Below are positions 1 to 5,598 of a stretch of 7,691 nt of DNA, in pieces. The translations under genes were made by a program, and so were the position numbers. The stretch lies in contig JAAYSW010000107.1 in assembly GCA_012523875.1 (NCBI GenBank), positions 1 to 7,691 of the forward strand, read 5' to 3'. The stretch is from Clostridiales bacterium (lineage in GTDB: Bacteria; Bacillota; Clostridia; Oscillospirales; Ruminococcaceae). How positions within the stretch are numbered: position 1 is the stretch's first letter; each line of letters opens with the position of its first letter. The notes under the pieces are model-generated. The model did no database searches and was not told where the DNA came from. It saw only the letters and a program-made list of their open reading frames with translations.

Positions 1-10
1 ACCTCTTTCT
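1..10 (-). promoter_or_regulatory. Shine-Dalgarno-like sequence at the left edge
   Basis: Read on the minus strand, the last bases before the edge are AGAAAGAGGT, close to the AAGGAGGT ribosome-binding consensus. This suggests that another minus-strand gene starts a few bases outside the window, about 70-80 bases after the rnr stop. In many Firmicutes rnr is followed by smpB, so smpB is my guess for the missing gene. That identity comes from gene-order knowledge and is not visible here. Confidence 0.45.
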
Positions 11-80
11 ATTTGTTTTACAATTATAAGCATAACATATAGAAGAAATTGTTGCAAGAATGTTTACAAAAAGTTAACAA

Positions 81-2225
81 TTAGTCCTCGGTTTGCAAAT
101 CACTTCCGTCAGCAAAAACAAAATCAATATCACCAGTTGAAACAGTAGCTTTCACACATTTTATTCTAACTTTATCCCCAAGAGTATATTTTTTATTAGA
201 AAGCTGTTCAGTAATTGACATAAAACCATCATAGGAGTAGTTGCCCGATGGAAAGGAATTGATATGAATAAGCCCCTCTACAGTATTATCAAGCATTACA
301 TAGATACCAAATTCAACAACGCTTGAAATCATGCCATCAAATTCTTCACCAATATGCTTTTGCATATATTCAGCCTTGTAACAATCCTCGCAGTCACGTT
401 CAACATTCATTGCAGTAACCTCAGCATGAGAGGATTTCTCGGAGGAATTAGCAGCAAAAGTAGAATATCTTTTTTCGAGCCATTTTGCATCATAGCCCAT
501 TATAGTATCGCTCAGTATTCTATGGATAGAAAGGTCAGGATAACGTCTTATAGGCGACGTAAAGTGGGCATAATCAGCCAATGCAAGTCCAAAATGTCCA
601 ATAGGTTCAGGAGCATATTTTGCCTTTGCCATTGAGCGTAAAACAATGGTGTTTATCACAGGGAACATAGGGCTTTCCCTTGCGTTATCAAGGATTTGTG
701 CAAGATGTGCAGGCTTAAAACTGTCCACAATAGGATATGAAACTCCTATTTTTTGTAATATCTCTTTAAGTTTCTCAGTCTTTTCAAGATTAGGTTCCTC
801 ATGAATTCTATAAACAAAAGGCACTTCCTTTATGCGTGCATAATTTGCAGCAGCCTCATTAGCAAGTAGCATAAATTCTTCAATTATCATTTCACTCTTA
901 CCCCTAGTCCTAGGAGCAACACCAATACAAACATCATTTTCATCAATAATTAACTTGCTTTCAGCAGTTTCAATTTGCGGAGCACCACGCCTTTTTTTAC
1001 AGGTAATAAGAAGGTCCGCAAGTTCATTCATCAATAGTAAATCATTTTTAACATGGGCATACTTTTCGAGGATTTCAGGAGTTGCATCGCCAGAAAGAAT
1101 TGTATTAATTTCGGCATAAACGCCTTTTATCTTAGAATTAATAATAGTTTTCTTAAAGGTATAATTCGTAAGATTTCCCTCCAAATCAACCTTGAGAAAA
1201 ACAGAAAATGTAAGCCTGTCCTCATTAGGATTAAGTGAACAAATCCCATTTGAGAGTTCTTTCGGGAGCATTGGAACAACTTTATTTGCATAATAAACAC
1301 TTGTTCCACGACATAGAGCCTCCTTGTCAAGAGCGGAGTTCCCCTTAACATAATAGGAAACATCGGCAATATGAACACCAAGTTCATAATAATTCTTATG
1401 CTTAGTTATAGAAATAGCGTCATCTAAATCCTTAGCCTCTTCACTATCAATTGTAAAAATGCATTCTCCACGCAAATCTTCCCTATTATTATATTCAAAA
1501 TCCTGTATCCCAGCATTTGAAATCTTTTTTGCTTCTTTAATAGCTTTAAAAGGAAATTCAATTTCTATGCCATTAATAGTGAGAATTGAATTAGCACATG
1601 AAACAGCATTTTCAGCACTACCAAATGTCAAAATAATTCTTGCTCTATGTTCAGAGTGACGACTACCCCTTGTTATAATTTCTGCGAGAACTTTATCGCC
1701 TATTTCAAAAGGCACATTATCAAAACAATCAAGCCTAATATGACTCTTAGCCATAGTATCAGGAATTATATAATACGAACCAGATTCTTGAACAACTGTA
1801 CCCGTCATCCGTGATAAATTTTCTTCTAGGATTGCAATAACCTCACCCTCAGGGGAACCACTTCTTGATTCAATAAGTGAAATTAAAACTATATCCCCTG
1901 GCATTGCACCCATAAGAAATTTCCCAGGAATAAAAACTTCAGTATTATCATCTGTTTTTTTAGCAAAGCCATAGGTTTTATTAAGCCTTGTAATAGTAGC
2001 AGTGAAATACCCAAACCTCTCACATGAAACCAAGCCTCTCTTACGCTCAAAAACAAGCCCATTAGTAAAAAGCTCATCAAGAGCAATACAGAAATTATCG
2101 CCACCTTTACTGCTCCTACACTTAGTAGCAAGTTCTTTCCTTGGCATTGGTTTTTTTCTCCCTTGATTTAAAAAGGTCATAATTTTATTTTTATATTTTT
2201 CTACACTATATTTGGATTCGTTCAT
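81..2225 (-). CDS. rnr: Ribonuclease R (3'-5' exoribonuclease, RNB family)
   Basis: RNase R degrades structured RNA processively from the 3' end in the cytoplasm and works in mRNA and rRNA decay and in trans-translation. Numbering from the upstream Met, the domains run: a winged-helix N-terminus (about 13-68), two cold-shock domains (about 73-120 and 139-200), the RNB catalytic domain (about 250-585) and a C-terminal S1 domain (about 625-705). The metal-binding acidic cluster IDSEEAKDLDD supplies D261, D267, D269 and D270. The substrate-stacking Tyr lies in RGTSVYYANKVVPMLP (about 307-322), and the conserved HFTSPIRRYPDLSIHR (555-570) is intact. Two ATGs are adjacent; AGGT/GGAGGT lies only 2 bases before the first and 5 before the second (2225), so I chose the second. 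At about 714 residues it is shorter than E. coli RNase R (813) and ends acidic (QTED), without the usual Lys-rich tail. It lies 97 bases behind secG with a hairpin between. Confidence 0.97.
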   Translation of the reverse strand: MNESKYSVEKYKNKIMTFLNQGRKKPMPRKELATKCRSSKGGDNFCIALDELFTNGLVFERKRGLVSCERFGYFTATITRLNKTYGFAKKTDDNTEVFIPGKFLMGAMPGDIVLISLIESRSGSPEGEVIAILEENLSRMTGTVVQESGSYYIIPDTMAKSHIRLDCFDNVPFEIGDKVLAEIITRGSRHSEHRARIILTFGSAENAVSCANSILTINGIEIEFPFKAIKEAKKISNAGIQDFEYNNREDLRGECIFTIDSEEAKDLDDAISITKHKNYYELGVHIADVSYYVKGNSALDKEALCRGTSVYYANKVVPMLPKELSNGICSLNPNEDRLTFSVFLKVDLEGNLTNYTFKKTIINSKIKGVYAEINTILSGDATPEILEKYAHVKNDLLLMNELADLLITCKKRRGAPQIETAESKLIIDENDVCIGVAPRTRGKSEMIIEEFMLLANEAAANYARIKEVPFVYRIHEEPNLEKTEKLKEILQKIGVSYPIVDSFKPAHLAQILDNARESPMFPVINTIVLRSMAKAKYAPEPIGHFGLALADYAHFTSPIRRYPDLSIHRILSDTIMGYDAKWLEKRYSTFAANSSEKSSHAEVTAMNVERDCEDCYKAEYMQKHIGEEFDGMISSVVEFGIYVMLDNTVEGLIHINSFPSGNYSYDGFMSITEQLSNKKYTLGDKVRIKCVKATVSTGDIDFVFADGSDLQTED

Positions 2226-2264
2226 CATTTACCTCCGAATTTATCTATGTAAAAGCTGTAAAAG

Positions 2265-2308
2265 TAAAAAAGGCAAGAGATAGGAATAAATTTTCCACTC
2301 TTACCTTT
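2265..2308 (-). terminator. Intrinsic terminator-like hairpin between secG and rnr
   Basis: On the minus strand, AAAGGTAAGAG (2308-2298) pairs with CTCTTGCCTTT (2279-2269) with one G-U pair, and GGAA/TTCC can extend the stem inside the loop. A T-rich run follows at 2271-2265. It starts about 18 bases after the secG stop and ends about 40 bases before the rnr start, so it could end most secG transcripts and let only part of them continue into rnr. Confidence 0.75.
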
Positions 2309-2325
2309 CATTTTCATTTAAAATA

Positions 2326-2586
2326 CTATTTGTTAATTAAATTAGGAATTAGGTTTACCACGATAGTAGCGATAAAAAACAAGCCTGCTAAAATTTTAGT
2401 AATTTTATTAAGAGCAGCTTCCTTTGTGCGTCCTGTATTTTTACCATAGAATGAATCATTACTTCCACCAGTTATAGCTGAGGTCATATTTTGCTGAGTT
2501 TTTTGGTCTTGCAACAGGCAGAAAATGATTAATAAAACACAAACAAGCAATAAACCAACGCCTATAATTATTTCTATTGTACCCAT
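2326..2586 (-). CDS. secG: SecG, small subunit of the SecYEG preprotein translocase
   Basis: SecG is a small inner-membrane protein that supports SecA-driven protein export through SecYEG. The 86-residue product has two membrane segments (about 4-25 and 61-82) around a polar loop with the family features LLQDQK, a Gly/Ser stretch (ITGGSND) and NKITKILAGLFF. The length fits the family, usually 70-90 residues. The frame can be extended 17 codons upstream to an ATG at 2637, but that ATG lies in the promoter next to the -10 box, so MGTIEI at 2586 is the likely start. Its site, AAAGGGGA, lies about 10 bases upstream, a little far. It is followed by a terminator-like hairpin and rnr, the secG-rnr order common in Firmicutes. 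Confidence 0.95.
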   Translation of the reverse strand: MGTIEIIIGVGLLLVCVLLIIFCLLQDQKTQQNMTSAITGGSNDSFYGKNTGRTKEAALNKITKILAGLFFIATIVVNLIPNLINK

Positions 2587-2627
2587 TATATAGTTTTCCC
2601 CTTTCGACAGATTAATTAATCCTATAT

Positions 2628-2656
2628 AGTATATCATAGTTGATTTATAAAATCAA
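2628..2656 (-). promoter_or_regulatory. Sigma-A promoter of secG(-rnr)
   Basis: On the minus strand a -35 box TTGATT (2656-2651) is followed after exactly 17 bases by TATACT (2633-2628), with TG one base before it (extended -10). Transcription should start near 2621, giving a leader of about 35 bases before secG. This is direct motif matching; the start site is not measured. Confidence 0.8.
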
Positions 2657-2814
2657 GGGTTTTAGAAAAAATTATAAACTTAATTTTCAATTAGTTATAA
2701 AAATTTGATGTAGAGTGATTTTAAATTAGTATACCCAAAAGGTATGAATAAAATGTAAAGTCAATGTAAAACGAAATAATACTTTGAGGGCTTGTTCTTT
2801 TTTTCTGCAGCGGG

Positions 2815-2822
2815 CATATAAT
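2815..2822 (+). promoter_or_regulatory. Possible sigma-E-type -10 element for yabP-yabQ
   Basis: GGGCATATAAT lies 22 bases before the yabP ATG. CATATAAT resembles the sigma-E -10 (CATACAAT), which fits the known sigma-E dependence of yabP and yabQ in B. subtilis. No convincing sigma-E -35 box lies 14-16 bases upstream. A sigma-A reading (TTGTTC, 19 bases, TATAAT) is also possible but badly spaced. Confidence 0.35.
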
Positions 2823-2844
2823 AAATAAAAAAGGAGAAATAATT

Positions 2845-3126
2845 ATGGCAGAAGAAAAAATAACACGAGTATTACATAATGTAATAATGGAGAATAGGAA
2901 AACTCTTTCAATTTCAGGGGTAACCGATGTTGATAATTTTGATGATAAAACGATACTACTATATACGCAAATGGGGGAACTTGTGATACAGGGCAGGAAT
3001 CTTCATATTAATTCTATGAGTGTAGAAACAGGCGAAATGTCGATAGAGGGCGATATATGGTCACTTTCTTACGGTGATAAAGATAAAAAAGGACCGATTT
3101 CATTTTTAGGAAAGCTATTCAGATAG
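2845..3126 (+). CDS. yabP: Sporulation protein YabP (YabP/YqfC family)
   Basis: This 93-residue protein has the YabP/YqfC pattern: HNVIMENRKTLSISGV (11-26), DVDNFDD (28-34), then beta-rich strands with GELVIQGRNLHI (44-55) and GEMSIEGDIWSLSY (63-76). The conserved Asn-Arg, Gly-Val and Phe-Asp residues are present, and the length is typical. There is no signal peptide or membrane segment. Family members are made in the mother cell during sporulation; the biochemical role is unknown. AAGGAG lies 8 bases before the ATG. It is the first gene of a yabP-yabQ-divIC-yabR block, divergent from secG. The S4-domain gene that precedes yabP in B. subtilis (yabO) is absent here. Confidence 0.93.
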   Translation: MAEEKITRVLHNVIMENRKTLSISGVTDVDNFDDKTILLYTQMGELVIQGRNLHINSMSVETGEMSIEGDIWSLSYGDKDKKGPISFLGKLFR

Positions 3127-3144
3127 AAAGGTACAGGAGGGAAT

Positions 3145-3570
3145 ATGGAGCTTGAAACTTTTTTTACAGCAACGGAGCAGACTCGGCTTTTCTTACTGTC
3201 ATGCCTTTTAGGAATTCCCATTGGGATAGTGTTTGATATTTTTCGTGTATTAAGAGCGATAATACCGCATAATAAAATTATGGTTGCATTAGAAGACATA
3301 ATATTTATGTTTTTATATGCATCATTTGTGATGTGCTTCTCCATTGTTGCTTCAAGGGGAGAGTTTAGATTTTTTTATGTTGTTGGAAATTTTTTAGGGT
3401 TCACAGTTTATTTTTTTTCAATAGGAAATTTGGTTTTAACAGTAATAAGAAATATAACCCTATTTATACATAAGGTAATTGGCAAAGCCTTTTCCCCAAT
3501 AGTGAAGCAAAATTCACTTATATGTGCAAAAATTAAAGTAAAATTTGTGGAAAGGTTCAAAAAAAATTAA
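3145..3570 (+). CDS. yabQ: Spore cortex biosynthesis protein YabQ
   Basis: YabQ is an integral membrane protein; in B. subtilis it sits in the membrane around the forespore and is needed for cortex formation. The 141-residue product has hydrophobic segments at about 14-30, 46-68 and 77-104, and the family signature GIPIGIVFDIFRVLR (23-37), where the spaced Gly residues and D31, R34 and R37 are the conserved positions. A second conserved stretch, SRGEFRFFYVVGNFLG (70-85), follows. The C-terminus (about 109-141) is basic and probably cytoplasmic. AGGAGG lies 4-5 bases before the ATG and only 18 bases separate it from yabP, so the two are almost surely cotranscribed. I see no terminator after it, so its transcript may run on into divIC. 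Confidence 0.93.
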   Translation: MELETFFTATEQTRLFLLSCLLGIPIGIVFDIFRVLRAIIPHNKIMVALEDIIFMFLYASFVMCFSIVASRGEFRFFYVVGNFLGFTVYFFSIGNLVLTVIRNITLFIHKVIGKAFSPIVKQNSLICAKIKVKFVERFKKN

Positions 3571-3596
3571 ATTTGTGTTAAATAATTAAATTAGAC

Positions 3597-3625
3597 TTGA
3601 TAGATTTTATTATATGTTGTATAAT
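3597..3625 (+). promoter_or_regulatory. Near-consensus sigma-A promoter for divIC and the S1 gene
   Basis: TTGATA (3597-3602), a 17-base spacer and TATAAT (3620-3625) match the vegetative consensus at 11 of 12 positions apart from the expected A-T substitution in the -35 box. The predicted start is near 3632. It lies in the 75-base gap between yabQ and divIC, so division-gene expression need not depend on the sporulation genes upstream. Confidence 0.85.
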
Positions 3626-3636
3626 GATAATCATTA
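3622..3636. promoter_or_regulatory. Fur-box-like palindrome over the divIC -10/+1 region
   Basis: TAATGATAATCATTA is a perfect 7-1-7 inverted repeat. The 16 bases 3621-3636 (ATAATGATAATCATTA) equal positions 2-17 of the classical 19-base Fur box, and 13 of 15 bases match the Bacillus 7-1-7 Fur/PerR-type box. It overlaps the -10 box and predicted start, where a bound repressor would block RNA polymerase. Which regulator binds, if any, is inference; part of the match comes free from the TATAAT box. Confidence 0.45.
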
Positions 3637-3666
3637 ATATAAAAAATGCGAAGGAAAGTGAATCAG

Positions 3667-3987
3667 TTGAGTAGGAAAGTTGTAAAACCTAAGAATAAGA
3701 AACGTAGGGGCCTGTTTTCAATTATGACAACGGGTGCTGTTATTGCTATGATTATTTTCTGTGTGGCTTCTATTATTTCTAGCAAAGCTACAGTCTTAGA
3801 AAAGAACAAGGAATTACAGTCAATTAAACAACAAACTGAGGAGCTTGAGGCGGAAAATATCGAATATCAAAGGATAATTGATAATGATGACATAAATACA
3901 TATATGGAGAAATATGCAACTGAAAATCCAGAATTTAATTATGGCATACCCAGAGAACGCAGATTTTATGATATTTCAAGAAATTAA
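3667..3987 (+). CDS. divIC: Septum formation initiator DivIC/FtsB-like cell division protein
   Basis: DivIC is a bitopic membrane protein that joins FtsL and DivIB/FtsQ in the divisome and supports septal peptidoglycan synthesis. The protein has a short very basic cytoplasmic N-terminus, one membrane segment (MTTGAVIAMIIFCVASII), a coiled coil rich in Glu, Gln and Lys (EKNKELQSIKQQTEELEAEN), and the family C-terminal pattern MEKYATENPEFNYGIPRERRFYD. The frame opens with an ATG at 3646 (113 residues), but no ribosome site precedes it and it lies only about 14 bases from the predicted transcription start. An in-frame TTG at 3667 has GAAGGAAAGTGA upstream, which pairs well with the 16S tail, so I prefer it (106 residues); the start is uncertain. 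An S1-domain gene follows after 24 bases, as in the Bacillus divIC-yabR order. Confidence 0.9.
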   Translation: MSRKVVKPKNKKRRGLFSIMTTGAVIAMIIFCVASIISSKATVLEKNKELQSIKQQTEELEAENIEYQRIIDNDDINTYMEKYATENPEFNYGIPRERRFYDISRN

Positions 3988-4011
3988 TTTTAGGAGGATA
4001 ACTTTTACTTT

Positions 4012-4524
4012 ATGCAATTTGAAGTGGGAAAGATTTATGATGGGGTAGTTAAGGGGATTACATCTTACGGGGCATTTGTTGAGATTGATAAGAATACAAC
4101 AGGTATGGTTCATATCTCAGAGATTGCCAATTCTTATGTTAATGACATTAAGGACCATCTGACAGAAAATCAAACGGTTAGGGTTAAAATTATCGGTGTT
4201 AATGAGGCAGGTAAAATTAGCTTGTCCATAAAGAAGGCTGAAGACCCAAATGTTGAGGGTAATTCTGAAAAAACTAACTTAGGTGGAAGGAATAACCGAC
4301 ATGGTGAGAATTCCACGGGTGGTGGAAATAATTATCGTTCTGATAATGATAGGAATAGACGCCTTTGCCCAAATGTTTGGGAGCCAAAAAAGCAACCTCC
4401 TATAAGTGAAATGAGTTTTGAAGATATGCTTAGTAAGTTTAAACAGAATAGTGAAGAAAAAATGGGTGAATTAAAAAGAAATCTTGATAATAAGCGTAAG
4501 GGTTCTTCAAGGCGTGGTAGATAG
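4012..4524 (+). CDS. yabR: S1-domain RNA-binding protein, YabR type
   Basis: Residues 1-75 form one S1 (OB-fold) RNA-binding domain with the hallmark GVVKGITSYGAFVEI (11-25), GMVHISEIA (31-39) and GKISLSIKKA (67-76). A low-complexity Asn/Gly/Arg linker (about 82-117) follows, then a conserved-looking tail, SFEDMLSKFKQNSEEKMGELKRN (135-157), ending in RKGSSRRGR. This resembles YabR and related clostridial proteins, probably ribosome- or RNA-associated and cytoplasmic; exact targets are unknown. The start MQFEVG fits the family N-terminus, yet the strong AGGAGG (3992-3997) lies 14 bases upstream, far beyond the usual 5-9, and no ATG, GTG or TTG lies between in frame. It is the last gene of the divIC unit. 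Confidence 0.92.
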   Translation: MQFEVGKIYDGVVKGITSYGAFVEIDKNTTGMVHISEIANSYVNDIKDHLTENQTVRVKIIGVNEAGKISLSIKKAEDPNVEGNSEKTNLGGRNNRHGENSTGGGNNYRSDNDRNRRLCPNVWEPKKQPPISEMSFEDMLSKFKQNSEEKMGELKRNLDNKRKGSSRRGR

Positions 4525-4573
4525 AGTTAAATTCTCTCGTTTTGCCCAATATTAGTATGCAAAGATTTAGAAT

Positions 4574-4605
4574 AAAAATTAATCCATCGTTTACGGTGAA
4601 TTTTT
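4574..4605. terminator. Weak bulged hairpin after the S1 gene
   Basis: AAAAATT (4574-4580) can pair with AATTTTT (4599-4605), and CATCG (4585-4589) with CGGTG (4594-4598), leaving a four-base bulge and a TTTA loop. T-rich sequence follows on both strands, so it could be a weak bidirectional terminator between the convergent genes. The low G+C and the bulge make this tentative. Confidence 0.3.
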
Positions 4606-4692
4606 GCATTTTTATACATAAGTATATTTAATCATTCTGGGAAAGGGATGATAAATAGATTTAACAATTCTAAATAGAATACCGCATTATGT

Positions 4693-4734
4693 AGCAATAG
4701 TTTGAATGTAAAATTTCAAACTATTGCTTTATTC
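4693..4734 (+). terminator. Terminator hairpin with a 14-bp perfect stem
   Basis: AGCAATAGTTTGAA (4693-4706) and TTCAAACTATTGCT (4715-4728) are perfect complements around an 8-base loop, followed by TTTATT on the plus strand. It probably ends the yabP-to-S1 transcript about 170 bases after the last stop. The minus-strand side has no T-run, so it is a poorer terminator for the collagen-like gene, though the stem may still shield that transcript's 3' end. Confidence 0.65.
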
Positions 4735-4771
4735 AGCTTAAAACAAATTTAATACTGAATATAGGTTTTAA

Positions 4772-5476
4772 TTAACCAGATATCTCTGTGATTACCATAT
4801 TTGCTTGGACATTAGTATTTGCAAACATTGTATTATCGGGTGTTAAATTCACAAGCCTTATTGTAGCAGGAATAGCACCCACCGTTACAAATGCATTGCC
4901 TACAACCTGCCCCGTAACTATCGGAGATGCACCGAGAATATTAAGGCTTCCGTTTACTTCCACTGCAAAAGTGATTGTAAGTGAAGGACCTGCACCATCG
5001 GTAGCAACCCACCATGACACATAGTAGTTGCCAGGTTCGTTGATTGTGAATTCACCCGTCAATGCGTTATAATTAACGTTTACACTTTGATCATCTTCTA
5101 CATTGTTAAAAACTACGGGCTCATTTGTATTAACAAAGGTGTTTCCAGCATTGGTAAGTTGAACTTGTATCCCTCGTAATTGCTGTACAGGACCAGTATC
5201 ACCAATAGGACCCGTTGGACCTGTTGGACCCATTTGCCCCGTAGGACCTGTGGGACCTGTTGCACCCATTTGCCCTGTTGGACCTGTTGGACCTGTAAAA
5301 AAACACAGGCACTGTGGGATGGGCGGACAGGGTGGGCATGGCGGACATGATGGTTGATTGGGTCTACATCTATCAAAATGATTTAGATTGTTCTGTTGCC
5401 TTTGATTTGATTGCGTATCATTAGTAGCTCTTGCCCTAGCACAATTAGGACAATTGCAATTATAATTAGAAATCAT
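4772..5476 (-). CDS. Collagen-like, cysteine-rich exosporium/spore-surface protein (BclA-like)
   Basis: The 234-residue product has three parts. The N-terminus (1-60) holds all nine cysteines: a CxCxxC cluster (C7, C9, C12), C37, a CPPCPPC block (C44, C47, C50), and C56, C58. Twelve Gly-X-Y triplets follow (62-97), mostly GPT, as in the BclA collagen-like spore filaments. The C-terminal 100-234 is beta-rich, with GEFTINEPGNYYVSWWVATD and ITFAVEVNG, like the trimeric C1q/TNF-type jelly-roll heads of these proteins. There is no signal peptide or membrane segment, as expected for a protein assembled onto the spore from the mother cell. AGGAGG lies 7 bases before the ATG. A sigma-K-type promoter upstream supports late mother-cell expression. 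The collagen stretch is short beside typical BclA. Family assignment is firm; the exact layer (exosporium, coat or surface filament) is inferred. Confidence 0.9.
   Translation of the reverse strand: MISNYNCNCPNCARARATNDTQSNQRQQNNLNHFDRCRPNQPSCPPCPPCPPIPQCLCFFTGPTGPTGQMGATGPTGPTGQMGPTGPTGPIGDTGPVQQLRGIQVQLTNAGNTFVNTNEPVVFNNVEDDQSVNVNYNALTGEFTINEPGNYYVSWWVATDGAGPSLTITFAVEVNGSLNILGASPIVTGQVVGNAFVTVGAIPATIRLVNLTPDNTMFANTNVQANMVITEISG
5186..5293 (-). repeat. Collagen triplet repeat with a 36-base internal duplication
   Basis: The coding repeat encodes 12 Gly-X-Y triplets. Residues 62-73 and 74-85 are nearly the same 12-residue unit (GPTGPTGQMG followed by AT or PT), so bases 5222-5293 are two tandem copies of 36 bases. 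The copies use somewhat different codons, suggesting an old duplication or selection at the protein level. Confidence 0.85.
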
Positions 5477-5487
5477 ATATTTACCTC

Positions 5488-5514
5488 CTAACTTAATAAT
5501 GTAGAATTAGGCAT
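5488..5514 (-). CDS. Possible leader peptide ORF (MPNSTLLS) upstream of the collagen-like gene
   Basis: On the minus strand ATG at 5514 opens an eight-residue ORF, MPNSTLLS, ending in TAG at 5490-5488. AAAGGA (5526-5521) lies 6 bases before the ATG, a proper ribosome site. The stop codon overlaps the AGGAGG (5489-5484) of the collagen-like gene, so a terminating ribosome would sit on the next gene's initiation site. It falls inside the leader predicted from the sigma-K promoter. Such a short ORF could arise by chance; translation is unproven. Confidence 0.35.
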   Translation of the reverse strand: MPNSTLLS

Positions 5515-5571
5515 TTTATTTCCTTTATTTAAAATCTCCTATATATTAAAAGCATAATAAAAGCCCTATCC

Positions 5572-5598
5572 TATACTATGCTGGAAATAGAATTTTGT
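5572..5598 (-). promoter_or_regulatory. Sigma-K-type promoter of the collagen-like gene
   Basis: On the minus strand AC (5598-5597) is followed after 16 bases by CATAGTATA (5580-5572), preceded by G. This fits the sigma-K pattern AC-N16-CATANNNTA in full. It predicts a start near 5565 and a leader of about 90 bases. Late mother-cell expression is what is expected for an exosporium or coat protein. Confidence 0.65.

Noticed and set aside
7..60. Possible promoter with TATAAT near the left edge on the minus strand
   Set aside because: TATAAT has no acceptable -35 box at 16-18 bases, and the upstream TTGCAA is 23 bases away; rnr transcription could simply continue.
354..635. Plus-strand open frame of 93 codons opposite rnr
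   Set aside because: It runs antisense inside a confidently identified gene, has no ribosome site, and its composition is that of a reversed coding strand. The same applies to the other open frames inside rnr.
1127..1387. Minus-strand open frame of 86 codons inside rnr in another frame
   Set aside because: It is wholly contained in rnr, shows no recognisable motif and lacks a ribosome site.
2587..2637. N-terminal 17-codon extension of SecG from the ATG at 2637
   Set aside because: That ATG lies next to the -10 box of the secG promoter, upstream of the predicted transcription start, and the extension is not part of the family.
3069..3344. Minus-strand open frame of 91 codons across yabP and yabQ
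   Set aside because: It overlaps two well-supported genes and has no family features.
4667..4680. Short palindrome ATTCTA-AA-TAGAAT after the S1 gene
   Set aside because: Six-base arms of A/T-rich sequence are expected by chance, and it is not placed at a promoter.
5113..5376. Second frame of 87 codons inside the collagen-like gene
   Set aside because: The open frame results from the repetitive GGA-CCT-type codons; the in-frame protein has clear Gly-X-Y triplets and a good ribosome site.
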